Below are positions 16,841 through 26,514 of a stretch of DNA of 64,000 bases, in pieces. Location: positions 241,409-305,408 of the forward strand of contig NZ_JAJHUO010000008.1 of NCBI RefSeq assembly GCF_020859565.1, given 5' to 3'. Position numbers and translations under genes: made by a program. This stretch comes from Saccharothrix luteola. GTDB lineage: Bacteria; Actinomycetota; Actinomycetes; Mycobacteriales; Pseudonocardiaceae. Below the pieces are notes generated by a model. That model was not told where the DNA came from. It searched no databases and saw nothing but the letters and a program-made list of their open reading frames with translations. The stretch's first letter is position 1, and each line of letters begins with the position of its first letter.

Positions 16841-17911
16841 TCATTCGGGTAATGGCCCCAAGGCGCTCAGACCGAGTACGACTTCGTGATAAGCATCACA
16901 GCCGAGTGCTTGTTCGACGAGCTCATCCCGCAATGCTGCGGTGAAGCCGATACCAAAACCCATTGCCGTAGCAACCAGATAAGCCGTTTGGGACAGGTGT
17001 CCTACGTCCATTTGCACAACGCGGTAAGCACGTGACGTGTCGTAACGCCATCTGGTCCGTTCGAGTACTCCCGTGTACGCGAGGACCAACGGCGCCTGCC
17101 CGACCCAGTCCTGGTCACCCGCCGCGGCGGTCATCTCGGCCGGCCCCCACGTCACCCCGATCGGCTCCAGCGCGTGCGCGAGCCCGTCGTAGTGGTACCA
17201 GCCCGGCTCCAACGCCTCGACACCACGCACGTGCGCGTACAGCTCGACCGGGTGCCGGCCGCCGCCGGACGGGCTGGTCTTGAACACCGTGCCGGACCGC
17301 CCGATCCGCGGTCGCGCGGGCGACGGGCCGGCCAGCACCGCCAGCAGTTCGGCGACCCGCGTCAACGACATCGGCCCCGGCCCGAACCCGCGGGTCGTGC
17401 GGCGGGCCAGCAGCACGTCGAGCAGCCCCGCCGACGCCCACCTCGACGTGCCGTCCAGGCGCGGCAGCAGCACGGCGGTGCGCCCGAGGCTGCGGAACGG
17501 CGCGGGCGGCGGTTCGGCGGTCAGCTTGGCGTCCAGCACGGCGTCGTGCTCCTCCGTGCCCTGGTACGGCGCGTCGGCGAGGGTGCGGCTGGCGAAGTGG
17601 AAGTGCCGGGCCGACGTGCCCCAGTCGCGCCAGCCGGCGAGCAGCCGCCGTTCCCGCTCGTGCTCGGGCGAGCCCTCCACGATCAGCACACCGGCTTCGA
17701 GGAGCTCCTCGATCACCTTGCGCAGCGCCACCCGGTCGTCCTCGGCCAGCGGCGCGAGCAGCGCGTCGACGTCGGTGAACCCGGTGAACTTGCGGCACAG
17801 CAGCTCGGCGGTCTCGCTGATGGCGAACTGGCGGTGGTTGAGGTAGTCGTCCCACACCACGGCGCCGTCGGAGTAGAACAGCGTCGCGTGCTCAGCGACC
17901 TTTGCCCGCAC
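16841..17911 (-). CDS. SagB/ThcOx-type FMN-dependent oxidoreductase with N-terminal helical domain
   Basis: 356 residues, GTG start at 17911 overlapping the ATP-grasp gene by 20 bases. Residues 1 to about 110 (WDDYLNHRQFAISETAELLC ... VIEELLEAGVLIVEG) look like a winged-helix, RRE-like module. The nitroreductase-fold domain follows: RRTTRGFGPGPMSL, SPSGGGRHPVELYAHVR, GWYHYDGLAHALEPI, YRVVQMDVGHLSQTAYLVATAMG. SagB enzymes oxidise azolines to azoles or alter peptide backbones in RiPP pathways. No YcaO cyclase is in the window, so the substrate chemistry is open. Probably acts on the 40-residue peptide. Confidence 0.86.
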   Translation of the reverse strand: MRAKVAEHATLFYSDGAVVWDDYLNHRQFAISETAELLCRKFTGFTDVDALLAPLAEDDRVALRKVIEELLEAGVLIVEGSPEHERERRLLAGWRDWGTSARHFHFASRTLADAPYQGTEEHDAVLDAKLTAEPPPAPFRSLGRTAVLLPRLDGTSRWASAGLLDVLLARRTTRGFGPGPMSLTRVAELLAVLAGPSPARPRIGRSGTVFKTSPSGGGRHPVELYAHVRGVEALEPGWYHYDGLAHALEPIGVTWGPAEMTAAAGDQDWVGQAPLVLAYTGVLERTRWRYDTSRAYRVVQMDVGHLSQTAYLVATAMGFGIGFTAALRDELVEQALGCDAYHEVVLGLSALGPLPE

Positions 17912-19010
17912 CCAGCAGCTCCTTGAAGCGCGTCGCCACCCAGTCGTGCACGGCGTCGGACACCCGCGAGTCCTGCGCCCGGTGCTCGAACCACCGCCAG
18001 TCGCAGTTGACGTTGACCTCCAGGAACACGTGGTCCCCGCCTGAGACCAGCAGGTCGAACGCGGCCACCTGGAGCCGCCAGTGCCTGGCCAGCGCGAGCA
18101 GCCGGTCGGTCAGCCCGCTCGGCACGTCGACGGGCGTGACGCGGACCGCCTCGGGGTCGACCCACAGCTGCGCCGGGTCGAGCTTGTCGACCTGGAACGC
18201 CAGGCACCGCTCGCCGACCACGAACACGCGCACCTCGGTGTCGGAGGGCACGTACTCCTGCACGATCACCGGCGCGGACTCGGGCACGTCACCGGACCGG
18301 CTGGTCTCGAGCGGGCGCGGGAACAGGCCGTGCTGCATGCCCGGGCGCGGTTCCAGCAGGTGGCGGCCGGAGGTCTTGACGATGCACCGCCCGCCGCCGG
18401 GCCGGGTGCGGCCGGGTCGGGTGGTGACCGTGGTGCGCGGCACCTTCAGGCCGAACGCGGCGGCGTCGGCGAGCTGGGTGAGCCGGTTGAGGTGGGAGGT
18501 GTTGCGGCTGGGGTTGACGTGCGCCCAGTCGCCGCGGCTGGACAGCCAGTCGGCGACCGCGCCCCACTGGTCCACGGCGTACGCGCCGGCCAGCGTGCCG
18601 GGTTCCAGCGGCAGGGCGGTCAGCTCGAAGTGCCTGCGCCACACCAGCAGCGGGCGCAGCAGCCAGCGGTCGAGCTCCAGCAGCGGCTGGTCGGTGTAGA
18701 CGGTGAGCGGCAGGTCGACCGAGCGGTCGGCGTCGATGCGGGCCATCCGGATGCCGCGTTCGGCGAGCGCGATGGAGAGCTCGTTCATCTCCATGTCGGC
18801 GGCCCGGGCGAGGACCAGCACGCAGGGCACGGGGCTGCCGTCGCCCTCGTCCACCATGCCGAGGCGGTGGACCTGCTCCTGGAAGTCCAGGCACTTGGGT
18901 TGCGACCGGAAGAGGTAGTCCTGGCCTTGGAGCAATAGCGGGGTGGGTTTCGCCGGTCTGGCGGCCTCGGGTGGGGGGACGGTCTCGTTCCCCCACCCGG
19001 AGACGGTCAT
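17892..19010 (-). CDS. MvdD-like ATP-grasp ribosomal peptide maturase
   Basis: 372 residues, ATG at 19010, three bases after the stop of the peptide gene. The N-terminal part (VLVLARAADMEMNELSIALA, RIDADRSVDLPL) is the pre-ATP-grasp domain of graspetide ligases. The ATP-grasp core shows GGRCIVKTSGRHLLE, PVIVQEYVPSDTEVRVFVVG, WRLQVAAFDLLVSGGDHVFL and the metal-binding end EVNVNCDWRWFE. Such enzymes form ester or amide links between acidic side chains and Ser/Thr/Lys in a precursor. The adjacent peptide has both Lys and Asp/Glu near its C-terminus. The product is unknown. Confidence 0.85.
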   Translation of the reverse strand: MTVSGWGNETVPPPEAARPAKPTPLLLQGQDYLFRSQPKCLDFQEQVHRLGMVDEGDGSPVPCVLVLARAADMEMNELSIALAERGIRMARIDADRSVDLPLTVYTDQPLLELDRWLLRPLLVWRRHFELTALPLEPGTLAGAYAVDQWGAVADWLSSRGDWAHVNPSRNTSHLNRLTQLADAAAFGLKVPRTTVTTRPGRTRPGGGRCIVKTSGRHLLEPRPGMQHGLFPRPLETSRSGDVPESAPVIVQEYVPSDTEVRVFVVGERCLAFQVDKLDPAQLWVDPEAVRVTPVDVPSGLTDRLLALARHWRLQVAAFDLLVSGGDHVFLEVNVNCDWRWFEHRAQDSRVSDAVHDWVATRFKELLGAGKGR

Positions 19011-19013
19011 GAC

Positions 19014-19136
19014 TCAGTCGTCTTTCTTGCTGCAAAAACGCTTTTCGGCGGTGGCGTACTCCGCGGAGTACTCCGCCAGCGCACGATCCTCGATCTCACC
19101 GCGGCGAAGCTGTGCGGCCAGCTCCTCGAGAGACAT
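19014..19136 (-). CDS. 40-residue peptide, probable RiPP precursor
   Basis: ATG at 19134-19136 with GAGAGG upstream. It begins MSLEELAAQLRRGEIEDRAL, a helical, acidic leader-like segment, and ends AEKRFCSKKDD. It contains a single Cys, several Ser/Thr and Lys, two Tyr and a terminal Asp pair. The stop lies three bases before the ATP-grasp ATG, and a consensus-like promoter lies about 60 bases upstream. Size, position and partners make it the likely substrate of the ATP-grasp and SagB enzymes. It does not match the known microviridin or SAV_5884-type precursors that I recall. Confidence 0.75.
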   Translation of the reverse strand: MSLEELAAQLRRGEIEDRALAEYSAEYATAEKRFCSKKDD

Positions 19137-19192
19137 CGCGGTCACCTCTCTCCCCACTGATGCATCACACATTCAGGCGATACACCAGCTGT

Positions 19193-19221
19193 ATTCTCGG
19201 GTTCACGTTACGCAATGTCAA
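19193..19221 (-). promoter_or_regulatory. Promoter of the peptide/ATP-grasp/SagB operon
   Basis: On the minus strand a perfect -35 TTGACA (19216-19221) is followed by exactly 17 bases and GAGAAT (19193-19198; four of six to consensus). Expected transcription start is near 19,186, giving a roughly 50-base leader before the peptide ATG. The stretch is AT-richer than its surroundings. Confidence 0.7.
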
Positions 19222-19273
19222 GACGACGCGCAGCGCGTTAGCCCGTCTGGGGGCTCAAGTGAGAAGGCTACTC

Positions 19274-19328
19274 CGGACGGCCCCGCGCCCGCTCCGCCCG
19301 AACGGCGCAGCGTGCGCGGGGCCGTTCG
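19274..19328 (-). terminator. Terminator hairpin after NDH-2
   Basis: Arms 19274-19288 and 19314-19328 are inverted copies over 15 bp with one mismatch, around a 25-base GC-rich loop. It begins four bases after the stop of the NADH dehydrogenase gene on the minus strand. Confidence 0.75.
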
Positions 19329-19331
19329 CGC

Positions 19332-20657
19332 TCAGCTCTTGGTGGCCCGGTCGAACTCGGCCTTCGGCTCGTGGATCTGGCCGAGGGCGACGACCTCGCG
19401 GCCCGAGAACAGCGCCTGGGTCCAGTCGACGAACACCCGGAACTTGCGGTTGACCGTGGGCATGAACATCACGTGGTAGCTGCGGTGCATGAACCAGGCG
19501 ACGACGCCCTTGAACCGCAGGCCGAACACGTCGGCCACGCCCTTGTAGAGGCCGAGGCCCGCGACCGAGCCCAGGTACTTGTGGAAGTACTCCTTGGGCT
19601 GCTTGCCGCGCAGGGTGGCGATGATGTTCTTGGCCAGGAGCTTGGACTGCCGGATGGCGTGCTGCGCGTTGGGCACGCAGGTCGCCGTCGGGTCCTCCTC
19701 GGTGCGCGACAGGTCCGGCACGGCCGAGCAGTCGCCCGCGGCCCACACGCCCGGCAGGCCGACGACCTGCATCGCCGCCGTGCAGCGGACCCGGCCGCGC
19801 TCGTCGAGCGGCAGGTCGGTGTTGCGCAGCATCGGGTTGGCCTTCATGCCCGCGGTCCAGATGATGGTGTCCGAGTCGAACTCGGTGCCGTCGTCCAGGA
19901 CGACGTGGCCGCCCTCCATGCTCTTGACGCGCGTGTCGAGGTAGCACTTGATGCCGCGCTTCTCGAGCTGCTCGACGGTGTAGACGCCGAGCCGCGCGCT
20001 CACCTCGGGCATGATCCGGCCGGTGGCCTCGACCAGCACCCAGTGCATGTCGGACTGCGCGAGGCCCTCGTAGTACCGCAGCGCGTAGCGGGCCATGTCC
20101 TCCAGCTCCGCCAGCGTCTCGATGCCCGCGAAGCCACCGCCGATGACGACGAAGCTCAGCAGCCGCTTGCGCAGCTCCGGGTCGTTCGTGCTGGCGGCCT
20201 GGTCGAGCCGCGACAGCACGTGGTTGCGCAGGTAGATGGCCTCGCCGATGGTCTTCATGCCGATGCCGACCTCGGGCAGGCCCGGGATGGGCAGCGTGCG
20301 CGAGATGGCGCCGAGCGCCGAGACGAGCACGTCGTACTCGAACTCCTCGACGTGACCGTCGGCGAGCTCGACCGTGACGGCCTTGCGCTCGTGCTCGATG
20401 CGCGTGGCGCGGCCGGTGACGACGTGGCAGCGCTTGAGGACCTTGCGCAGCGGCACGACGACGTGGCGCGGTTCGATGGAGCCGGCCGCCGCCTCGGGGA
20501 GGAACGGCTGGTAGGTCATGTGCGGCTGGGGGTCGATCACCGTGACGGACGCCTCGCCGGAACGCAGCTTCTTCTGCAAGCCCAGCGCGGTGTACATGCC
20601 GACGTACCCACCGCCGACGATCACGATCCGTGTGGGTTGCGACTTCACAGCAGCCAT
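19332..20657 (-). CDS. ndh: Type II NADH dehydrogenase
   Basis: 441 residues from the ATG at 20657. Single-subunit, non-proton-pumping NADH:menaquinone oxidoreductase on the inner face of the membrane. The FAD-binding Rossmann motif is RIVIVGGGYVGMYTALGL. The second GxGxxG for NADH is FVVIGGGFAGIETLAELEDMARYA, and the conserved WAAGDCSAVPDL plus the C-terminal amphipathic membrane-binding region (YHVMFMPTVNRKFRVFVDW) are present. It is monocistronic, bounded by a terminator. Confidence 0.92.
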   Translation of the reverse strand: MAAVKSQPTRIVIVGGGYVGMYTALGLQKKLRSGEASVTVIDPQPHMTYQPFLPEAAAGSIEPRHVVVPLRKVLKRCHVVTGRATRIEHERKAVTVELADGHVEEFEYDVLVSALGAISRTLPIPGLPEVGIGMKTIGEAIYLRNHVLSRLDQAASTNDPELRKRLLSFVVIGGGFAGIETLAELEDMARYALRYYEGLAQSDMHWVLVEATGRIMPEVSARLGVYTVEQLEKRGIKCYLDTRVKSMEGGHVVLDDGTEFDSDTIIWTAGMKANPMLRNTDLPLDERGRVRCTAAMQVVGLPGVWAAGDCSAVPDLSRTEEDPTATCVPNAQHAIRQSKLLAKNIIATLRGKQPKEYFHKYLGSVAGLGLYKGVADVFGLRFKGVVAWFMHRSYHVMFMPTVNRKFRVFVDWTQALFSGREVVALGQIHEPKAEFDRATKS

Positions 20658-20827
20658 ACACACATGGTCGCACCGGGCAGGGCTTTCCGGCGCATCGAGC
20701 AGGCCCGTTGTGACCACAGTCGCCGCGTGATTGGCGACACGCAGCCGCTGACCTGCACGGCTGGGTGAACGTGCTGAGAGGAACGATCCAGACGGTCAGC
20801 TGGAGCTGAGCCGGGAGGGGGTGTTCC

Positions 20828-21334
20828 TCAGCCTTTCCGGCGCATCAGCAGGACCGTGCCGACGACCAGTCCGACGGCGCAGACGAGGCCGACCACCTCG
20901 ACCGCGGCGTCCGTTCGGCCGCCCGGCAGGAGGAGCAGCACGACACCGAGGGCGAGCACGGGGAGTTGAACGGCGGCGAACCTCTTCGCGGGTGCTCTTA
21001 GCGCGTCCGGGTGAACGCGCGACCCGACCGGGACGAGCGCCGCGTAGGCGGACAGGACGTGCAGCAGGTGCAGCAGCACGACCAGCGCGAACACGCCGGG
21101 CCACGACGGCTCGTCGGTGGCGACCACCATCGCCGCCGCCGGGTACCCGATGATCAGCGCGACCGCGGCGGACGCCGGGATGGCCGCCGCCACGACCACC
21201 AGCGCGCCGTAGAGCGCGAGCGCGGGCCACTCGACCCCGTTGGCCGCGAGGACCGCCGCCACAGCGCCCCCGACGACCCCGATGGACGCCCGCAACACCC
21301 ACGCCGGCAGCCCGGCCCCCAGCTCGACCCGCAC
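20828..21334 (-). CDS. Hypothetical four-helix membrane protein
   Basis: 168 residues from the GTG at 21334, which has GGGGGAG upstream; the frame continues to 21613 only through repeat sequence. Four or five hydrophobic segments (LRASIGVVGGAVAAVLAAN, LALYGALVVVAAAIPASAAV, VFALVVLLHLLHVLSAYAAL, LPVLALGVVLLLLPGG, VVGLVCAVGLVVGTVLL). No family recognised. It is the last gene of the MoxR/DUF58 run, separated from it by repeat array B. Confidence 0.7.
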   Translation of the reverse strand: MRVELGAGLPAWVLRASIGVVGGAVAAVLAANGVEWPALALYGALVVVAAAIPASAAVALIIGYPAAAMVVATDEPSWPGVFALVVLLHLLHVLSAYAALVPVGSRVHPDALRAPAKRFAAVQLPVLALGVVLLLLPGGRTDAAVEVVGLVCAVGLVVGTVLLMRRKG

Positions 21335-21346
21335 CGCTCCCCCGTC

Positions 21347-21449
21347 CTGAGCGTTCAACTCACCTGTCCTGAACGTAGGACACGCCCGTTCTGAGTGTTC
21401 GACACGCGGGACCTGAGCGTTCGACACGCGCGGCCTGAACTCAACGTTC
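21347..21449. repeat. 22-bp-period intergenic repeat array B (five units)
   Basis: Units start at 21347, 21369, 21391, 21413 and 21435, each exactly 22 bp on. The first four are CTGAGCGTTCAACTC, CTGAACGTAGGACAC, CTGAGTGTTCGACAC and CTGAGCGTTCGACAC; the fifth is degenerate. The array fills the entire gap between the DUF58 stop (21453) and the next gene's ribosome site. Confidence 0.9.
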
Positions 21450-21452
21450 GCG

Positions 21453-22843
21453 TCATCGGGACACCCGGCGGGAGGTGCGGGCGGCGCGGAGGACGCCCGC
21501 GATCGGAGCGCCCCACGGGACCACGGCCACGCCGTGCTGCCGCATCGCCTCCAGCCGCACGTCGTGCTCCAGCCGGATGACCTTGAGAGCGCTCTCGCCC
21601 CACGGTGTCTCACGATCGGCGACCAACGGCGACGGCAGCACGTCCACCGCCAGCACGAGGTTGCCCCGCCGCGCCGCGTGCACGGCCAGCTCCACCACCT
21701 CGGCGTCCAGGAACGGCGACAGCACCACCACGAGCGCGCCGTGCGGCACCTGCTCGGGCCGCAGCACGGGCCGCTGAGCCCACCCGGCCGACCGCGCGCA
21801 CACCACGAGCTGGTTGCGCAGCCGCAGCAGCTGCCGCCGCCCCGCGCCCGGCCGCGCCCCGAGCTGCGGCCGACCGAGGTCGACCAGGCCGACCCGGTCG
21901 CCCTGCCGCAGGTACCCCGCCGCCAACGACGCCGCCGCCCGCACGGCCAGGTCGAGGCTGCCGCCGGGCCGGGCCGTCGTGCCGCGCGACGTCAACGACC
22001 ACTCGCCCAGCGACCGGCCGGAGACCAGGCCCGGCGTCGCCCGCACCGGCGACGACCAGTCACCCAGCTCCGCGCCGACGTCGTGCCGCGTGTCCAGCGC
22101 CAGCACGACGTCCGCGTCCGCCTCCGCGTGGTGCTCGCGGACGTGCAGGTTCGTGCCCTCCGCGGCGCCGGCGCCCGCCCGCAGCGACACCCGCCAGTCG
22201 ATCCGCCGCAGCCGGTCGCCCGGCTGGAACGCCCGGATGTCGCGCAGCTCCACCGAGTCGCCCGGCCGCCGCGCCCGGTGCGCGCCGACCAGGCCGACGG
22301 CCCGCGCGGGCAGCAGACCGGCGGGCAGCGCCTCGACGGGCGGCAGGATCACCCGGCCGCGCTCGGGCGCCGTCACCGGACCGTGCACGAACAACGCGTC
22401 CGGCCCCGCCACCAGGTGGTCCGGCCGCAGGTCGACGCCCTCGCCCCACGCGTCACGCCGCAGCACGACCTCGATCTCCCGCGCCGTCGCCGCCACCAAG
22501 TGCACCGGGCCGATGCCCTCGCCGATGCCGGGCAGCCGGATCGCCATCACCTCGGCGCCCAGGCCCGGGTCGACCTCCACCACCGACTTGGCCGCACCGA
22601 TCTCGCCGGTGCGCGGCAGCCCGCGCACCCGGACCTCCGGCGTGCCGACGACCGGCGTGACCAGGGCCAGCAGCGTCGAGATCAGCAACGGCGCGCCGAA
22701 CAGGACCAGCTCGACCTCGTGCAGCAGGCCGCCGAGCACCACCATCCCGACGCCGAGCGCGAGGCCGCGCACCAACGCGTCGGTCGGGTGCCAGTGCGCC
22801 CCGCGCCCGCTGGTGAACGCCGCGCGCAGCCGTTGTGCCCGGT

Positions 22844-22847
<4 letters not shown>
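21453..22847 (-). CDS. DUF58 (vWA-like) protein
   Basis: 464 residues; GTG at 22847 overlaps the MoxR stop by four bases. Two N-terminal membrane segments (GLALGVGMVVLGGLLHEVELVLFGAPLLI) anchor it. The DUF58 motif is SVELRDIRAFQPGDRLRRIDWRVSLR; then LVLALDT-like VVLALDTRHDVG begins a vWA-like fold. DUF58 proteins pair with MoxR ATPases, probably in assembly or quality control of surface proteins. The 22,400-23,591 part of the open frame is upstream shadow. Confidence 0.87.
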
Positions 22848-23811
<964 letters not shown>

Positions 23812-23815
<4 letters not shown>

Positions 23816-24279
23816 AGGTTCTCCAACAGGTCGGCGAGCTTCGACGGCTCGGGCAGCGGCGCTTTCGGGTCGGTGAGCAGGCGGTGCAGGTCGGCGCCGA
23901 GCGCCTCGCGCGCTTGCGGGTGGTGGATGTCGTGGATGCCGTGCACCTGCCGCAGCCGTGCCTCGGCGAGCCTGCGCAGCCGGGGCTGGACGCGGACGAC
24001 GAACCGGTCCTGGTCGACGGCGGCCTCGGCGAGCCGGCTCGCGAGCGTGCTGGCCTGCACGGACGTGGCGGTGGAGAGGGTGGGGGGCTGCTGCGCCCAC
24101 ACGACGTCCGTCGCGCGCGGCAGGCGGGTGGCGAGCAGCGCCAACCCGCCGACGGGCAGTGCGATCACCACCGCCCACAGCCACGGTGCGCCCACGCGGA
24201 CCAGCACGAACGCGGTGCCGGCCGCGACCGCCACCGCCAGCGCGACCGCGCGTCCCATGCCGTCGACGAGGGCGTTCAC
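23812..24279 (-). CDS. Hypothetical membrane protein of the MoxR operon
   Basis: 155 residues. Two N-terminal membrane helices (AVALAVAVAAGTAFVLV and LWAVVIALPVGGLALLA) precede a charged helical domain with HGIHDIHHPQAREALGADLHRLL. Overlaps DUF4129 upstream and MoxR downstream by four bases each, so it is surely part of this operon. No named family recognised. Confidence 0.75.
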
Positions 24280-24938
24280 CGGAGGTCACGCACGATGTGC
24301 TCCAACGCCTCGGTGGCGGTGCGGGCATCGGCCGCGGTGACCTCGGCGGTGCCGAACCGGGCCCGCTGGTAGGCGCGGCGCAGCGTGCCGGCCGCGGCCT
24401 CGTCCACGTGGTAGCGGCGCAGCAGGTCGCCGGTGAACTCGGTGGCCGTCTGGTGGCCCTGGCGCGGCACGCCGCTGTCCTGCGCGGCCCGTTCGAGGGT
24501 GAGCCAGGCGGCGATCACGGCGTCGCCGGGTGGTCCGCTCGCGTGGTCGCGCAGCTCTTCGAGGGCCTCGGCGGCACGGCGGACGAGGATCGGCGGCGGG
24601 GTCGCGTGCTCCTCGGGCAGGTCGGGCGCGTCGACCGCGGCGCCCACACCCCGCCGCCGCCGTCGGCGCCGGAACACGCCGAGCGAGATGAGCAGCGAAA
24701 CCATGCCGACCAGCGCCACCGCGATGAAGATGATCACGAAGACCAGCAGCGACCCGGCCGCCACGGACGGGCCCACCTCGGTGTCGAGCGGTGGGCCCGA
24801 TTCGGCGGTCGGCGGCGGGGCCTCGTCGTCGCCGGCGGGGCGGTCCTGGTAGCTCACGGGTGAGGTGCCGCGTGCCGCGAGCGCGATGAGGACGAGCGCG
24901 GACCCGATCGCGAGGACGAGCGCGAGTCGGGGCTTCAT
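24276..24938 (-). CDS. DUF4129 domain membrane protein
   Basis: 220 residues from ATG 24938. Signal/anchor helix, acidic Pro-rich loop, second helix (SLLVFVIIFIAVALVGMVSLLISLG) followed by RRRRRRR, then the DUF4129 domain: AWLTLERAAQDSGVPRQGH, TATEFTGDLLRRYHV, TLRRAYQRARFG. This domain often ends transglutaminase-like proteins of MoxR/DUF58 operons; here the transglutaminase part is absent. First intact gene of the operon. Confidence 0.83.
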   Translation of the reverse strand: MKPRLALVLAIGSALVLIALAARGTSPVSYQDRPAGDDEAPPPTAESGPPLDTEVGPSVAAGSLLVFVIIFIAVALVGMVSLLISLGVFRRRRRRRGVGAAVDAPDLPEEHATPPPILVRRAAEALEELRDHASGPPGDAVIAAWLTLERAAQDSGVPRQGHQTATEFTGDLLRRYHVDEAAAGTLRRAYQRARFGTAEVTAADARTATEALEHIVRDLR

Positions 24939-25779
24939 GGACCAAGGATGCCTGTCGGCCACGTCCGGTGCGGCCGGTTTGACGTCGACACGGCCATCCG
25001 GGCCAACGGTCCGGTCCAGGCCGGCGCGGTCGGAACGGGAACACCTCGGACTCGCCGGCGCACCGCCGCGCCTGCTCCTCGTGGCGGTCCTCCCAGAACT
25101 CGAACCGCCGGCCCGGCCAGCTCGTCGACCGTCCCCTTGAAGGTCGCGGCCGTCCAGAAGCCGACCTCGCGCCGCGCCACGTCGACGTGCACGCCGAGGT
25201 CGACGAGGTCGTTCGACAGCACGCTCCGGTCCGTCACCGGGGTCACCGGCGCGACCAGGTCCACCAACACCGGACCGGCCCACAGCGCCTCGCCGAACAG
25301 GTGGTGGAACCAGTACCCGCGCAGCTCGCCGCCGGCGTCGCGGACCGTCACCACGCACGAGCCGTCCTCCGGGCAGGTCCCGTCCGGCACGTTCGGCGAC
25401 CCGGTCTCCCGCGTTCGGTCCGCACGCTCAGCCGGTCGATGCCCAGGTAGGCCACCGCGTCCTCGATGCCGCCGTACGCCCAGCGGACGTCCCAGCCGGA
25501 CCAGGCGTGCCGGATCTCCGCCAGCCGCCGGGCCCGGTCGGCGACGCCGTCGTGGTGCCAGGTGAAGTGGAGCAGGACCTCGTTCGCCGTGTCGACCAGC
25601 GCCGCGCCCTCGCACCAGACGTCGTCCAGCCAGTGCTCGGCCGGGTCCAGCCCTCGGATCTGCTCGATCCCGGCCGGTCCCCGGGCGAGGTCGGCGAGCA
25701 TCGTGACCGCGCCCCCGCGGGAGTAGAACAGCTCGAAGCCGTCGTCCCCGGCGATCACGTAGTTGGCCCGGCTGCCCAC
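24935..25779 (-). pseudogene. Frameshifted gene of unknown function
   Basis: A protein starts at GTG 25779 (GSRANYVIAGDDGFELFYSR) and runs with good codon bias to about 25,415, where the frame must shift by one base to continue (RETGSPNVPDGTCPEDGSC ... RGYWFHHLFGEALW). Near 25,108 the third-base G/C bias moves to another frame (RFEFWEDRHEEQARRCAGES), then near 25,035 it returns, ending with TGA overlapping the next ATG by four. Three indels in one gene suggest decay or poor sequence. The chain of about 280 residues resembles no family that I can name. Confidence 0.6.
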
Positions 25780-25782
25780 GGG

Positions 25783-26484
25783 CTACAGGATGCCCGCCGC
25801 GGTTCCGGCCGCGCGAAGGACGTCCTGCAGCATGGGCTGGGTCAGCTTGCCGGTGAACGTGTTCTGCTGGCTCACGTGGTAGCAGCCGAACAGGTGCAGC
25901 GGCTCGCCGCCGTCCTGCGCGGGGAGGGTGGCCTGCGCTCCGTGGCCGAAGACGGGACGCGGGCGGGGGATCTGCCAGACCGCGGCCAGCACCGGGAGCA
26001 CCGCCTGCCAGCCGAACGCGCCCAGCACGAGCACCGCGCGCAACGTCGGCCGCAGCAGTTCCAGCTCCCTGATCAGCCACGGGCGGCAGTTGTCGCGCTC
26101 CTCCGGGGTCGGCTTGTTCTCCGGCGGCGCGCACTTCACCGGGGCCGTGATGCGCGTGCCGATCAGCTCCAGGCCGTCGCCCGGGTGCGTGGCCGTCGGT
26201 TGGGTCGCCAGGCCCACCGCGTGCATCGCCGCGTACAGGAAGTCGCCGGAACGGTCGCCGGTGAACATCCGGCCCGTGCGGTTGGCGCCGTGCGCGGCCG
26301 GGGCCAGGCCGATGATCGCCAGCGACGCGTCGGCCGGCCCGAACCCCGGCACCGGGCGTCCCCAGTACTCCTGGTCGCGGAACGCCGCCCGCTTGACCCG
26401 CGCCACCTCCTCGCGCCACGCCACCAGCCGCGGGCACGCCCGGCAACTGGTAACCCGTTCGTCAAGAGCGGAAAGCGGGAGCAC
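25783..26484 (-). CDS. Family 5 uracil-DNA glycosylase (UdgB type)
   Basis: 233 residues from GTG 26484 (GGAG nine bases before). Removes uracil from DNA. Fe-S cluster cysteines occur in SCRACPRLVAWRE and KCAPPENKPTPEERDNCRPW. Motif 1 is GLAPAAHGANRTGRMFTGD, which has Ala/His in place of the Asp of family 4 and fits family 5. The C-terminal HVSQQNTFTGKL holds motif 2. Divergent from the S10 peptidase, with only 30 bases between starts. Confidence 0.9.
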   Translation of the reverse strand: MLPLSALDERVTSCRACPRLVAWREEVARVKRAAFRDQEYWGRPVPGFGPADASLAIIGLAPAAHGANRTGRMFTGDRSGDFLYAAMHAVGLATQPTATHPGDGLELIGTRITAPVKCAPPENKPTPEERDNCRPWLIRELELLRPTLRAVLVLGAFGWQAVLPVLAAVWQIPRPRPVFGHGAQATLPAQDGGEPLHLFGCYHVSQQNTFTGKLTQPMLQDVLRAAGTAAGIL

Positions 26485-26514
26485 CGGCGGCGACTCCGAT
26501 CGTAGAGTTCGACC

